This document shows positions 24,728 to 38,122 of a stretch of DNA of 64,000 bases, piece after piece. The notes beneath the pieces were generated by a model. That model saw only the letters and a program-made list of their open reading frames with translations. It had not been told where the DNA came from and did no database searches. Each line of letters opens with the position of its first letter. Position 1 is the stretch's first letter. The stretch is from assembly GCA_037179515.1 (NCBI GenBank), contig JAXCGZ010002318.1:1-64000 (forward strand), written 5' to 3'. Source of the DNA: Halocaridina rubra. Lineage: Eukaryota; Arthropoda; Malacostraca; Decapoda; Atyidae. A program made the position numbers and the translations under genes.

Positions 24728-25142
24728 AATAATAATAATAATAATAATAATAATGACGATGATAATGATAATGATAAAACTATTTCAATACAAATATGTT
24801 AATATATTTTACGTATCAAAATGTAAATAAATGAATGCTACTTTTATGTGTGATTCATTTATGTGATCACTTATTTAAGTTAAGTAGGGCCATTACCATG
24901 GCTCTACTTAAATATATGATCTGCAGATTGAAAAAGCTACTTATGTCAATATTTGTGAAAAAAAAAAAACAGAAATACCTAACCTAAGCAGTATCTTAGT
25001 TGTAAATTTTTTTCGTTCTCATGTTGACTGCTTGAAATGATTGCTACTATTAACTCATAAATTAAAACTTCCAATCCATGTGCTAAGCATTTTTAATACC
25101 CAAAGAATAACAGATGAATCCCGATTCTCGTCTTATGTATCA

Positions 25143-25271
25143 CTGTTAATCCCTATTGTGGGGGTGGACACAGACAGAGTGTGACTGGGGTTTTAAGGCT
25201 GGATGCCTTCCCTAACACTCTTCGGTGGTTTCAATTGAGGGTCTGCCAACTCGGCTGACCACTGGCTGCCC
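25143..25271 (-). mobile_element. SINE S2 copy
   Basis: Read as deposited it has the recurrent block TTAATCCCTATTGTGGGGGTGGACACAG, then GGCTGGATGCC, then CCTTCCCTAACA. In the opposite sense this is a SINE with a tRNA-like head, a GGAAGGGCATCCAGCC core and a TGTGTCCACCCCCA 3' part. About 15 copies of this family lie in the window, in both orientations, most inside the two host genes. Confidence 0.7.
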
Positions 25272-25754
25272 ATGTTCCCATCCCTTGTAGCTAAAGACAC
25301 GTGTAAATACAACCAAGAAACATGCATGATACACGTGTAACGAGTCGAATCGTGACGAGAAAACTATTGTAAAGAGAGAAAGCGCTGGCGAACGATCGCG
25401 CGAACTTACTGTTTATCTACCGCTGAATTATTATTATTTACTCGTTTTTTGCTTATTTGTACTCGGTTAGACATACACACATAATAAAACACAGAATAAT
25501 GGCTAAAGTAGATTGTTCCATCGCGGAAATAAGAGAAAAACAATCGTGTTCGCTCGCGAGCATCCGCGGGTTTTTTCGCTAAAAAGTAAATGTAAACCGG
25601 AAATTCCATAGGCGTAGAAACTGCTTCTGATTGGTCCAGAAGACAATGACAACCAATTAAATTGCTTCGTTTGAAACACACCCTAAACAAGGGATGAATG
25701 TTTTTGTATGAGCCCAACAAAATCTTGCACCATGTTACTTTTGCAAAAGATTCT
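25272..25754. other. intergenic sequence upstream of the BFR1-like gene
   Basis: Contains CG dinucleotides unusual for this AT-rich window (25,330-25,400 and 25,540-25,575). A 104-codon minus-strand frame (25,406-25,720) shows no recognisable domain. Nothing else is supported. Confidence 0.3.
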
Positions 25755-26262
25755 CGATTCGGGTTAAGCAGACGGTCTTATCACTACCGAAGAGGACTTT
25801 ACGAGGGGTAGCTGTGATGATCTTTAGTGTTGTGATGAACGTAGTGATAATAATTACTTAATATGCTCAAGAAATTATGACTCTTGACTATAGATAAGAA
25901 CAGTCCTCATCACCACCACCGGAGAGGACTTAACTAGACGTAGTTGTGATGATTTCAAGTGATGTGATGAATTTAGTGAGGACCTGAGAGGACTCTTGAG
26001 AGGTAGTTTCGATTATTTCAAGTGATGTAATGCATTTAGTGATGATTACCTGGGAGGACTTGATGAGTACGTGTGATGATAACCTGGGGGGACTTAATAA
26101 GTACGTGTGATGATTACCTGGGAGGACTTGATGAGTACGTGTGATGATTACCTGGGGGACTTAATAAGTACGTGTGATGATTACCTGGGAGGACTTAATG
26201 AGTACGTGTGATGATTACCTGGGAGGACTTAATAAGTAGGTGTGATGATTACCTGCGAAGAT
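25755..26262. repeat. 34-bp minisatellite (GTGATGATTACCTGGGAGGACTTAATGAGTAC type)
   Basis: From about 26,035 to 26,262 a unit of about 34 bp (GTGATGATTACCTGGGAGG, then ACTTAATGAGTACGT) repeats six to seven times with small variation (AATAAG/GATGAG, one 33-bp unit). From 25,755 to 26,034 older, longer and more diverged versions containing GAGAGGACTT and GTGATGATTTCAAGTGATG can be followed. Confidence 0.85.
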
Positions 26263-26979
26263 TTAGTGATGTAATCATGATGATTTTGTGTTGTGATGAT
26301 AATCGCGTAATCTATTAAATTAGTGATGAATATTATATCCCATTAATTGATGATGAAATACGGCTAAAATCGAAAATATTCAACATCAATATACCAGCCA
26401 TTGATATCGGCGGTAAGAGCATACATCCTCCCTCTACCAATGATAAACAATTACTAAACTAATTATATGTCCAAAACAATAGCAAGGTTATAGGACATTG
26501 GCACTTGCTTCATTTTTCGCATTACGATTTACATATCGATATCTACTTATGTACCTGTAGATATCTACGTATATGGACTTGAATCAGTCATGTGATGAGT
26601 TTAGTGGATTTATTAATATTTTTAGAAATAGATATGTGACATATCATAATTATACAAGTGGCGATATATTTCAGATTATTGAAAAATTAGCCTTATTGTG
26701 TACGTGTAGATATCTATATCTAAGATTTGAATCAATGAGTGTAATGATTTTATGAATAATAAATGTGGGATATATTATAATATGAGCTGAAGCATATTCC
26801 AGATTATTAAGAAAATGAATATCAGGAGTTATGTATTTGTGGATTTTAATTATTGAAAAAAGATATCTAAGCTCTGATTATTCAAGATAAACAAAGCCAC
26901 TGGGCGTGCGCGTGTAGTTGGCTCCCCAAAAAGCACAAAAATATTACGGTTAGATTCTTTTTATCTTAATTAAACGGCT

Positions 26980-27034
26980 ATGGCGTCTAAAAAGCACAAG
27001 GAGAAAGTGACGGAAAGAGCAGAAGAAACGGCAG
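26980..27034 (+). CDS. BFR1-like gene, coding exon 1
   Basis: Encodes MASKKHKEKVTERAEETA and the first base of codon 19. Donor AG/GTGAGA at 27,035. The basic, lysine-rich N-terminus is typical of the family. Confidence 0.75.
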
Positions 27035-30000
27035 GTGAGATCTGTCACTTTATTTTCTTAAATTGTTTTATATAAAAATGGCCAAATAATCTCTGAAAAT
27101 ATTTTGTTTATTTTTGTTGAAAAGAGTCGATGTCTTCTCATTCTTCTCTTGGCTCAAGGTCACGAGATCATGAAATGGTATGCGCAGAGCTGCAGGTCAG
27201 GTCTATATTTGCCTGGTAGCGTGCCAATTTGCCGATTCCTATATTGTTGACCCTTCATAATCTGAATTTGCTGTTACTATAGTACACACAGGTGATTGCA
27301 GAGATTGATTTAGGTTATAATAGGTTACAGTAGGTCAGGTTAGGTGGTTGTTACATTGGTTTGAGTACGAGTTGGCAATTGAGAATAGCCAAAATGGGAA
27401 TCGGCAAACTGGATTCCTATGTGTGCCCCTGCTCCTGTCTGTGAATGGTTCATGATGTACTAATTGTATCTACTAAGGGAACACCTACAGCTTAGCGGGG
27501 CATATCAATGTTCAAAACCTACCAATAGATTGCGATAGGCTCTGACTAGAGAACTGGCTGATGAACACACAACAAAAATGGTGACAATAGGCATACAAAG
27601 CAATTTTTTACCATCCTAAAAAATACTTACCTAACTTCTTAGTTAGGGGGACCCCCCATCTTACTATCCTAACTAAAAATACGTACCTAACCTTCAGTCG
27701 AACTACTTATCTGAGTGGAGGGATGAGGTCGTTGAGCAGCATGCCCCGCTAAACTGTAAACTACCCCTACTAAGTTTTCACTAACCGGATTCGAACTCGG
27801 ACGACGAAGTATGACTTTTTATTTTTATTTTATTTATTTTTTATTATTTTTTTTTAGGCCATGAAATTCAGCAGTTTATCCAATTTGGGGTCCATTAATG
27901 TATTTAAGCCCTTGTCAACACTTAGCTCTGTATATATGGTATTTTATCTTCGACTGCGCATGTTTTACATTGTACTCGATAAGCGTTATGACTGGACTGC
28001 ATTTTGCTTTATTCTCAATTATATATATATTTTTTTATGTGTAATTATCAATCCCCATTTGCATTGGAGTGAACACAGAACCTGGAGGTGGGAAATAAAG
28101 TCTGGATGCCCCAGTGTGTGCTTGAACAAGGGTTTGTCTTGTCCTAAGTCAAGCACTCAGCATTCCATTGTTTTTTCTGTCTTGTCGTACTACTTTAAAT
28201 TTACTCCAACTCTGTGGTAGTCATCAGCAGTAAACTCAATATCTGCGCATATCCGTAATACTGTACAACTGTTTGGCAAGTTGCTTGTCTTGTTTTTTAT
28301 GTTTTATGTGTCACTATCAGCTTCCAGTTGGGGGTGGACATTGATTTGATGCTGAGGAATTAAAGCTGGATGCCTCTCCTATCTCCATGCCGTGGGCTAG
28401 AATGCTGGTCTGTCACCCCCCTAGTCTAGCATTTACTGTTTCACTATGGCGTAGGATTAGAGTATTTCATGAGGGACATTAATGCCTTCATATTGTTCTT
28501 AAAGTGGCTCTGACAAGAGAAGGTGTATTAGGTACATTTTTAACTTGAGCGAGGGTCAAGGGTCAAGGGTACTCATACCGGAAAGGTTTAACTGTGTGCC
28601 CAATTTTACATGTCATGATTAGTCCCCTTTGGAATGGGGGTGGATGCAAACACATTGGAGCTATAAGGGGATTAGTGCTGGATGCCCTTCCTAATTCCTT
28701 GTGATGGGATTGAACCTGCGTTAGCCACTTCCTGAATTGCTCACTGTTTCACTAAGCTCTTGGAGCCCAAACAATTGGTTTAGTTTTTTGTAGATATTCT
28801 CTAATGCCGTAATGAAGACGTAGGCTAATAGTAATTGAGAATAAAGCAGTCAATTTTTTAGTAGTTTAAAATAGAGTAGAATGGGATGGGTGTGTGGGTG
28901 TGGGAGGGTTAACATGAGATGAAGTGGTGGGGATAAACCAGCTATGTCAATTTGGCCACACGGCATAAGATCCTTGCCCATTTACCCGGTGGATGACCCA
29001 AGCAGTTTGGTAGAGGGAATTTTGGCAGCCCTTTATCCCTAAGGAGCTGACAGGAGTGATGGGGGTATATTAGCTTTTGGTGAATGTATGTGCTTTTTGA
29101 CTCGGCCACCTCCCTTATTAGGAGTATTGTGGCTATATGTTTGTCTTAAAACGTAGGTACCTGAGTCTTACCTGAGATTCTTCTTTGTCTTACAGATGAG
29201 GCCCTGGCCAACCTCTCCAAAGCACAATATAATGATCACTTTGAAACTCACCAGAGCATTCTTCAAGCCAAGAATTCCGAGTTGGTAAGTTTTAGGTATA
29301 TTCTGTTTGAATGGAATAGAGATGTGTTGTTTGATGTGAAAATAGGATTATAACTTGATGTGAAAGTAGTAATCAAAGTAGTACATTATTATATTAGTTA
29401 ATATGCAACATATGAACACACATCATGGTAGACTACACCGCATACAACCACATACGCCAACAACATAACATGTACTCCCAGAGAGCTCTGTGGGAAAACC
29501 TTCTGTGGCCTTCCTTAGGAACTCGGGGACTGTTCGTCCTGGAAGTTCAGAGAACAACAACAAGTTATTATGTTTGTTTTTGTCTTATTTATTACCTTTT
29601 TCTCTTGAGTCAACTTGCTAGCCCCAAACAAAACAAAAGAAAGTGTACAATAAAAAATAACATTTCCTTTCCTCTGTTATTACAACCAGGTTTATATAGT
29701 GAAATGATTAAGCAGTGTTGTTTTTTGTCATTTTGTAGTCTATTAATCCCCATTTTGGGGGTGGACACAAGTTGGAGTCGGAGAATCAAGGCTGGATGCC
29801 CTTCCTAATGCCCCGCAGTGGGCTTGATTGTGGGTGTGTCACTTTCTGAATTGAAAGTTCTAATCACTGCACTACCATGGTAACCAAAACTGATTAACGA
29901 GTGCCAAGGGTAACTACCAGAAGTTACTAAGTTTTTATTAAATTTTTTGTTACTTGGTGATGGCCGCTGTGGCTGGGTGGAAACATGCACGACTCTGATT

Positions 30001-33000
30001 CGTCAGGTCGTCGGTTCGAGACCCACCACAGTCTTAGGTTAGAGAAGGTATTCACTCAGGGTAGCAGTTACACTGCCAAAAACCAAAGCCCTTCGAAAGT
30101 TGGCACCTTCCTAGCCCATAATAGAAAAGAGAGTCCGTGACATAGAACCAGCTCAGTAGTTTTATTACTGAGTAGTTTTTATTTTCAGTACTTTTTCTTA
30201 CTTAGTTTTATTACTGAGTAGTTTTTATTTTCAGTACTTTTTCTTACATAGTTTTATTACTGTACTTTTTATTATTTTATTCTTGTTACATGTAATCGAA
30301 GTTAAAGTTATTTTCTGTGAATTCATATTATCAGTAATTTCTAATTATTCTAGACACGAATAATGGAGATCCTGAAGAGCATTTCATTACTTAGTTTTAT
30401 GACTGTGGTTTTATTACAGCACTTTTTATTACATAATTTTATTACTAAGTTCTTATACTTGCAGCTTAAAGCAATTTTTTATTTGTGATTTATGTCAGTT
30501 GATTTATTTTATTCCAAACATGATTAACGGAGATGAATTACTTTTTATGATTTTTTTTTTTATTACTCAGGTTTATTTTTTCCAGACACGATTAACTGAG
30601 ATGCTGAAGAATGTCAGAGAGATGAAAGAGCCTTTGGGCAAAGTCAAAGCCACTTTACAAGCAGAGATTGTTGATGCAAACAAGGCTATTAACGCCAAGT
30701 CGGAAGAAGTTACTCTTATCAAACAGAAGGTAATTTAATTATTTTTTGTACTAGAATCCTCATTCTCTGTCACTCTTAGTTCCCATTTTGAGGGGGACAC
30801 AGATTAAACCACGTTTTGTGTCACCATTAGTCCCATAATGGAGCACAGTAATCCTCATTTTATGTCGCTATTAGTCCCTAATATGAGGGGGACAGAGTCT
30901 TCTTCTTCTTCCTCTATATTCGTTCCCATTTTCATATGGGGTCGCATCTCTTCACTAGTCGTCTCCACTGGTTCCGGTCCATCACTTGCTCCTCCTCCAG
31001 CTGTCTCTCTCTGAGATCCTCCTTCAGTCGGTCCTTCCACCGTAGTTTAGGTCTTCCTCGTCTACGTCTGCCCTCCACGTCCATCTCCATCACTCTCACA
31101 CCCACGTAGTCTTCACATGACCGAACCACTGTAATCTCCTCTCCTGCGCTTTCGCCGACGCCTCCACCACCTTCACTGTACCTCTGATCTGGTCATTTCG
31201 TATCCTGTCCTCCCTCGTCACCCCACACATCCACCTCAGCATTCTCATTTCTGCGACATCTATCTTCCTTTCTTGAACCTTTTTCACAGGCCACGTCTCC
31301 GCACCGTACAGCAACGCTGGTCTCACAACTGACTTGTACACTTTTCCTTTCACTCTAGCACTGATTTTCTTGTCACATAGCACTCCTGATGTTCTCTTCC
31401 AGCTGTTCCATGCTACCTGGATCCTATGATCAATCTCTCTCTCTAGGTCTCCATCCTTTGTTACGTAGGAGCCGAGGTATTTGAAGGCGTCCGCCTTTGG
31501 GAGCTTGTGGTCTTGCATGAACAGGTCGCCTCCTTGTGTCACATTGCACTCCAGGTACTCCGTTTTCTGTCTGCTCACCTTCAGTCCGTAATCCTCCAGC
31601 AAACCCCTCCATAGCTCCAACCTCTCTTGCAATTCTTCACGGCTCTCGGAGACTAAAACAATATCGTCTGCAAAGAGCATGCTCCATGGTGCCTCCTTTG
31701 TCACTTCCTCCACCATCACATCCATGAGAAGGTTAAATAGATAGGGGCTAAGAGCTGATCCCTGATGGAGTCCAACTTTCACCTGAAAAGGCTCTGTAGT
31801 GCCAACTGTACTTCTTACTCTTGTTGTGGCTTCCCTGTATATGTCCTGAACTATCTTGACATACTTCTCCTTCACTCCCTTCGACCTCATACTCCTCCAC
31901 ACCTCGCTTCTCGGGACCCGATCATAAGCTTTTTCCAGGTCAATAAAGGCCATGTACAGCCCTCTTTGCTTATCTCTATATTTTTCCATTGTCTGCCTCA
32001 TTGCGAATACTGCATCCATTGTTCCTCGACCTTTCATAAAACCAAACTGCTCACTACAAACTTCTGATCCTATTTAATGTCACCAACAGTCCTCATTTTG
32101 AGGTAGGACAGTTAAAGTGATCTTTGTTGTGTTACTATTAGTCCCCAGTATGAGGAGGACAGTTAAAGTAATACTCGTTTATGTGTAACTATTAGTCCCC
32201 ATTATTGGGGGGCAGAGACAGAGTGTGGCTGGGGAATTAAGGTTGGATGCCTGTTCTATTGCCTCACAGTAGACTCTTATCGCGAATATGTCAGCTCCCT
32301 TGCCGTGTATTCTAACGGACACAGACAGAGTGTTTCTGGGGAATTATGACTGGAGCTAAGAGGCTTGATTGAGGTGTATTAACTTCTGGTGAATATGTAT
32401 GCTTTGACTCGGCCACCTCTGAACACGGACATATTATGTTCAACCCACTGTAATAGGTGCAGTGGTAGTAACTGGGGCTGGTAATATACTGGCCACAAGT
32501 TTGACCCTGGCATGGTGTTACATTAGTTTTCACTGTCTCATGTTGTCACTGATTTAATTGGGAAATTAGTTTGGAGTCTGGCAATTTCTTATAGGTCTCC
32601 CTGATTATTCAGTCATTGCCTGAGATCACTGGGTCCATGTGATTGGAAAGGGGTCTTGGACCCTGGCCAGATGGTAGGTACAGAGTCTGTCTTTTGCACT
32701 CACTGTCCCTTGCTTCTGTCCCTCACTAGAGACCTTTAACCTTTGTAATATTAATAATTTATATTTTTCTCTTTCCAGCTCAGATATCACAGCGAGAGGC
32801 AGATAAATGAAAACATCGAGCGATTGGAGTACCAACTCCGTAACAACAACTTCAAACCCCGAGAGGAGCAGAAAATCTTAGATGAGATCTCGATGTTACA
32901 GAGATCGAAAAAAACCCTCCGGGAATATGAAGTGAAACAAGTGAGAGAAATCCATATTATTCATTTCTTTGAATCATTATTATTTGATTAAAAAATGTAG

Positions 33001-33116
33001 ACATTGCTCTGAAGATGGGCAAAGATATTCTTAAAGATCTCAGCACATCCTCATTTAATTTTTTTTTTTCGTACCTTACCTGTCTTTGTCTGTATGTCGT
33101 GTGTTCATATTTTCTT

Positions 33117-33205
<89 letters not shown>

Positions 33206-36200
33206 CTTGTTCTTTTAATAACGAGGAAATAGTTTCTCAGAAGTGACGGGTAAATCAGAAATCGCTTAAAAACAACGAGTAATTTTCCATAGGAAACAGT
33301 GATAATGGTCATAGCTAATTCCACAACCATCCATAGACACACTACAGTAACCCTTCGTTTATCGCGGGGGTTCGGTTCCGGGACCGACCGTGATAGGTGA
33401 ATTTTCGCGAAGTAGGATCACCCTATATACATAGGTATTTTATGTTTACTGTATAAACCCTCCCTGTACTGTTAACAACCGACCCTATTAATAACAGCGT
33501 GCAAGCGTAAATTTATATGAGAGTGATAGGTAAAGTTACCGTAAATGAGGTGGTAATGACATGGCATTGTCTAGAAGATTGCAGAAGGTCACCGAATGAA
33601 CCATATTATCATCATCATATTCTTGTGAGAGTTGTTGGAGTGCTTTCACGTGTTCATACATGGCTGCCAGACGTTCGAGTGTAAGGCCAGGTTCTTCGAT
33701 TTCCTCATGGCTAAGTTACGAAGTGAATTGAATATACATAGTTATGAAAACCCTTGATCATTATGAAAAATATGGAAGTGGAGAGGTCAAGTATCCTATC
33801 AGTGATATTTTGAAATACAGTATACTTTGGACTTTGCACAAACTGGTCTCAATTCAGGTCAGTCTTCAGAAACCAATTGTGTTCCTTCTCCTTCTATGAT
33901 GGAAGTGGATGGCATTGAAAATTGTGAAAATAATATTAATGCTCCCCCAGTAGAGGAAATCTCTTGTAAATCAGACATTAAAGAAGATCTGCATAAGCCG
34001 CTTGAAATTAAAAAGGAGTGTTGAGGCAAAGGAAATGATACTGATGCTCCCCCAGTAGAGGAAATCGCTTGTAAATCAGACGTTAAAGAAGATCTGCAGG
34101 AGCCGCTTGAAATTAAAGAAGAGTCTGTTGAGGCATAGGAGACTGTTATCGAAAGAACCCCTGAAGCATAACATATTAATAAGCACAACGCGAACTGCGC
34201 ACATGTGAGTTAGACTGAACGAGTGAGGTGAGACAATGGAAGATGGTGGGAGAACCAAGCTTCAATCAAAACGCCAATCAGACCCCATGATACAGAACAT
34301 ACAGAAAAATTCTGTGATTCGTCGTCTCTCACCCTTTCAGCCAATAGCATTCCATGAACTATCACACAGGTGCGAGCCTTTGCGTTTTCTGAGACGCCAA
34401 TACAGTGTACGCTATCATACAGTATTTCACATGGTGCAGTACTGTGAGTGTAGATGTTTAAATTTATGTTTTTTACTATTTTTTACTGTTTTATTACTCT
34501 TAAGCTAGAAAATATTTTTTTTATCAATAAAATAATGAAAATTTCAATATGTACTAGCTCATGTAGGTGCACGACCCTTTTCGTTTTCCGAAACGCTGAT
34601 ACCGGTATCGTATTTTACATGGTGTAATTCTGTGAGTATTTATTTTTTTACTATATTTTACTGTTTTATTATTCCTAATCTAAGAAGTACGTTTTTTTAT
34701 CAATAAAATAATGAAGCTACTGGAAATTTTAATATATGCTAGCTCACGTCGGTGCAACCCTTTGCGTTTTCCGAAACGCTGATACTGGTATCGTACTTTC
34801 TACTGCGCAGAGTTACATGTTCAAATTTATTTATTTTTTTTACTATTTCTTACTGTTTTATTATTCTTAGGCTGAGAAATAAATTTTTTTATCGATAGAA
34901 TAATGAAAAAAAAAAATTTCTATAAAATAATGATAATATTGAAAATTTCTATTTTTTTAATATTTTGGAATATACCCAGTAAAAAAAAACTCGCCAAAAA
35001 AAAAACCGCGATGCACTGATTTCGCGATAGGTGAACCGCGATATAGCGAGGGATGACTGTATACCAAAGATATAAGATAAGTAAAACATATTTTATAAGT
35101 ACATAACAAAGAAGAAAGATCTGTAGTTATTTATATTAACATGCAAAGAGTGTACAGTATAAAAGATATACAGATTTACCGTACAGTAGACAAATCAATG
35201 TACTCTATTATGCGGTGGGCAACAGGCATTCACTGGGACATGCATGGTTGTAGTGAGCACGAGGATGCAAAAGTTTTGCCGCCTCCGTATCAGCTGATGC
35301 ACCCTCGCACGCTATTTCCCTGACAATATTATATCGAAAGTTTTTCTGTTTGTTTTTAATGCTTTTTTCCACTATCTTCATAATATCCGATCGCATTAAG
35401 TGGTAGAAGAGGAGGAGGAGGATGCGGGAGAACGAACCCCTATCAGCAAATGTTTTGCCGCTTCCGTATCACCTGATGCTTATCACTATTCAGGCACAAT
35501 ATCTTACTCATAAATATTTATTTACTCACACTATTTGGGGTTTATCTAATTTTCAAGATTATAGTGCATATTACATATTAATATTCCTTGGTTCTAAACT
35601 CTAAACATTATTCTATCTTCTTTACATATCGACCGTGCTGCATGAAATCTAAACGTAAACAAAGTCAGCTGAGAGAAAAAGAAAACTATACAATGAAAAT
35701 GTAAATCGGAGAAACTTAAATGAAATACAGTGATCCTTCTCTGGATCGCATTTCTTGGCTCGCGTTTTCACTGTACCACGTTTTTTTTTTTTTTTTGGCA
35801 AATTATTATTTTTTTGGGGGGGTATATGCAAAATATATTAAAATATTAAAAAAATAAAAATTCTCAGTATTTTCATTTTTTTTATTGAAAGAAACATATT
35901 TCATTATCTAATTGTTAAAAAAAATTTATTTCTCTGCCTACGAGTAATAAAACAGTAAAAAATAGTAAAAAAACAAATTTAGATATACATACATACAGTA
36001 TAACTCACAGTGTTGCATCATGCGAAATAGTGTCCGATAGCATACAATGTATTGGGGTCGCAGCTACGTGAGCTAGCATATATATTTATATTTCCAGTAG
36101 TTTCATGATTTTATTGATAAAAAAACATATTTCTTAGCCTAAGAATAATAAAACAGTAAAAAATAGTAAAAAACATAAATACTAACAGTATTGCAACATG

Positions 36201-37734
36201 TAAAATACGATACCGCTATCAGCGTTTCGAACAAAGGCTCGTTCAGGTTAACTCACGTGTGCGCCGTTCACGTTGTGCTTATTAATATGTTTTGCTTGTG
36301 ATTTTTTTACTCGCATATTTTAACCATTGCAATGCCTCCAAAGCATTCTTCATCTTCTAAGGCTTCTTGTAGTGAGCCTAAGCGGCAAAGGAAAATGTTA
36401 ACCATAACAGATAAGGTAAGTTTACCTATCACGTACATATAAATTTACATTGCATGCTGTTATTTATAAAGTAAAGGGTGGTTTTTAACAGTGCAGGGAG
36501 GGTTTATACAGTAAACGTAAAAATAATTGTAAAATACCTATGTACATGAGTATGTCATATAAATTTATGCTTGCATGCTGTTATTTATGAAGTAAAGGGT
36601 GGTTTCTTAACAGTACAGGGAGGGTTTATACAGTTTATACGGTGTAAACATAATAATAAATAAAAATATCTATGTACATATAGGCTGACCCTACTCCACG
36701 ATTTTCCTGTCTTGCGCCGGGTCCCGGAACCGAACCCTCGCAATAATGGAAGGAACACTGTATATGTATTCTTTACACGATATTATATCGAAAGTTTGTT
36801 TGCTGTTTGTTCTTAATGCTTTTTTTCAATTTTCTTCATAATATTCGATCTCATTAAGCGGTAGAAGAAGAGGAGGCTGCAGGACAACCAACCTCTATCG
36901 GCAAACGTTTTGTCACACTTCCGTCTCAGCTGATGCACCCTCGCACTCTATTTCCCTGACGATATTATATCGAAAACTTGTTTGCTGTTTGTTCTTAATG
37001 CTTTTTTTTCAATTTTCTTTATAATATTCGATGGCATTAATCGGTAGAAGAGAGGATGCGGGAGAACGAACCTCTATCGGCAAACTTTTTGTCACACTTC
37101 CATATCTGCTGATGCACCCTCGCACGCTATTTCCCTGACGATATTATATAAAAAATTTGTTTGCTGTTCTTAACGCTTTTTTTTTATTTTCTTCATGATA
37201 TTCAATCGCATTAAGCGGTAGAAGAGGAGGAGGATGCGGGAGAACGAACCTCTATCGGCAAACGTTTTGCCACTTCTGTATCAGCTGATGCACCCTCGCA
37301 CGCTATTTCCCTGACGATATTATAACGGAAATTTGTGTGCTGTTTGTTCTTAATGCTTTTTTACAATTTTCTTCATAATATTCGATTGCATTAAGCGGTA
37401 GAAGAGGAGGAGGATGAGGGAGAATGAACCTCTATCGGCAAACGTTTTGCCACTTCAGTATGAACTGGTGCACCCTTGCACGCTATTTTCCTGATGATAT
37501 TATATTGAAAAGATGTTTGCTGTTTGTTCTTAATGCTTTTTTCCATTATCTTCATAATATCCGATTGCATTAAGCGATAGAAGAGGAGGAGGATGGCGGA
37601 AAAGTGCCTCCGAGGCGGTCGATTTTTTACTAAAATGAATTTTTTTGCATGGGCGTTATTCGCGAATTTCGTATTTTTTACGGACGTTATTGCAATATCG
37701 CGGATAAAAAAACAATGCGGAAAAAGTGAACAAG

Positions 37735-37826
<92 letters not shown>

Positions 37827-38042
37827 TAGAGTGAATAACATTGAGACTTTATTTCTAATATGAGTATTTACCCGGCAGGCAGAAAATAAAAAATACCGCA
37901 CCGAAAGAGCGAGACTCATTGACGAACGAAACACGAACTACTCCAAAATTCGTGCATTATACGCGCAAGAAGAGGAAATCAAAAAGGCTATGTCTGAAAT
38001 ACGGGAAGTAATAGGAGATAACAAGAAAAGTAAGTTTTTTTT

Positions 38043-38122
<80 letters not shown>

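Larger units (their letters stand above)
33345..35059. mobile_element. pogo/Tigger-like element E1, 1,715 bp, TA-flanked
   Basis: The left end CAGTAACCCTTCGTTTATCG and the reverse complement of the right end (CAGTCATCCCTCGCTATATC) match, followed by shared GCGGTTC-type and GATAGGTGAA...TTTCGCGAA words. Both ends abut TA (33,343-33,344 and 35,060-35,061), the target duplication of Tc1/mariner and pogo/Tigger elements. Inside are degraded coding fragments (33,555-33,714 minus; 33,827-34,140 plus) and three diverged repeats of about 185 bp (34,370-34,910). It is a dead, rearranged copy. Confidence 0.72.

Noticed and set aside
25406..25720. 104-codon minus-strand frame upstream of the BFR1-like gene
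   Set aside because: No domain, no start or splice context and no similarity recognised; length is possible by chance.
27300..27350. Interstitial telomere repeat
   Set aside because: TTAGG/AGGTTAGG words occur singly here and in C1D intron 1 but never as a tandem TTAGG array.
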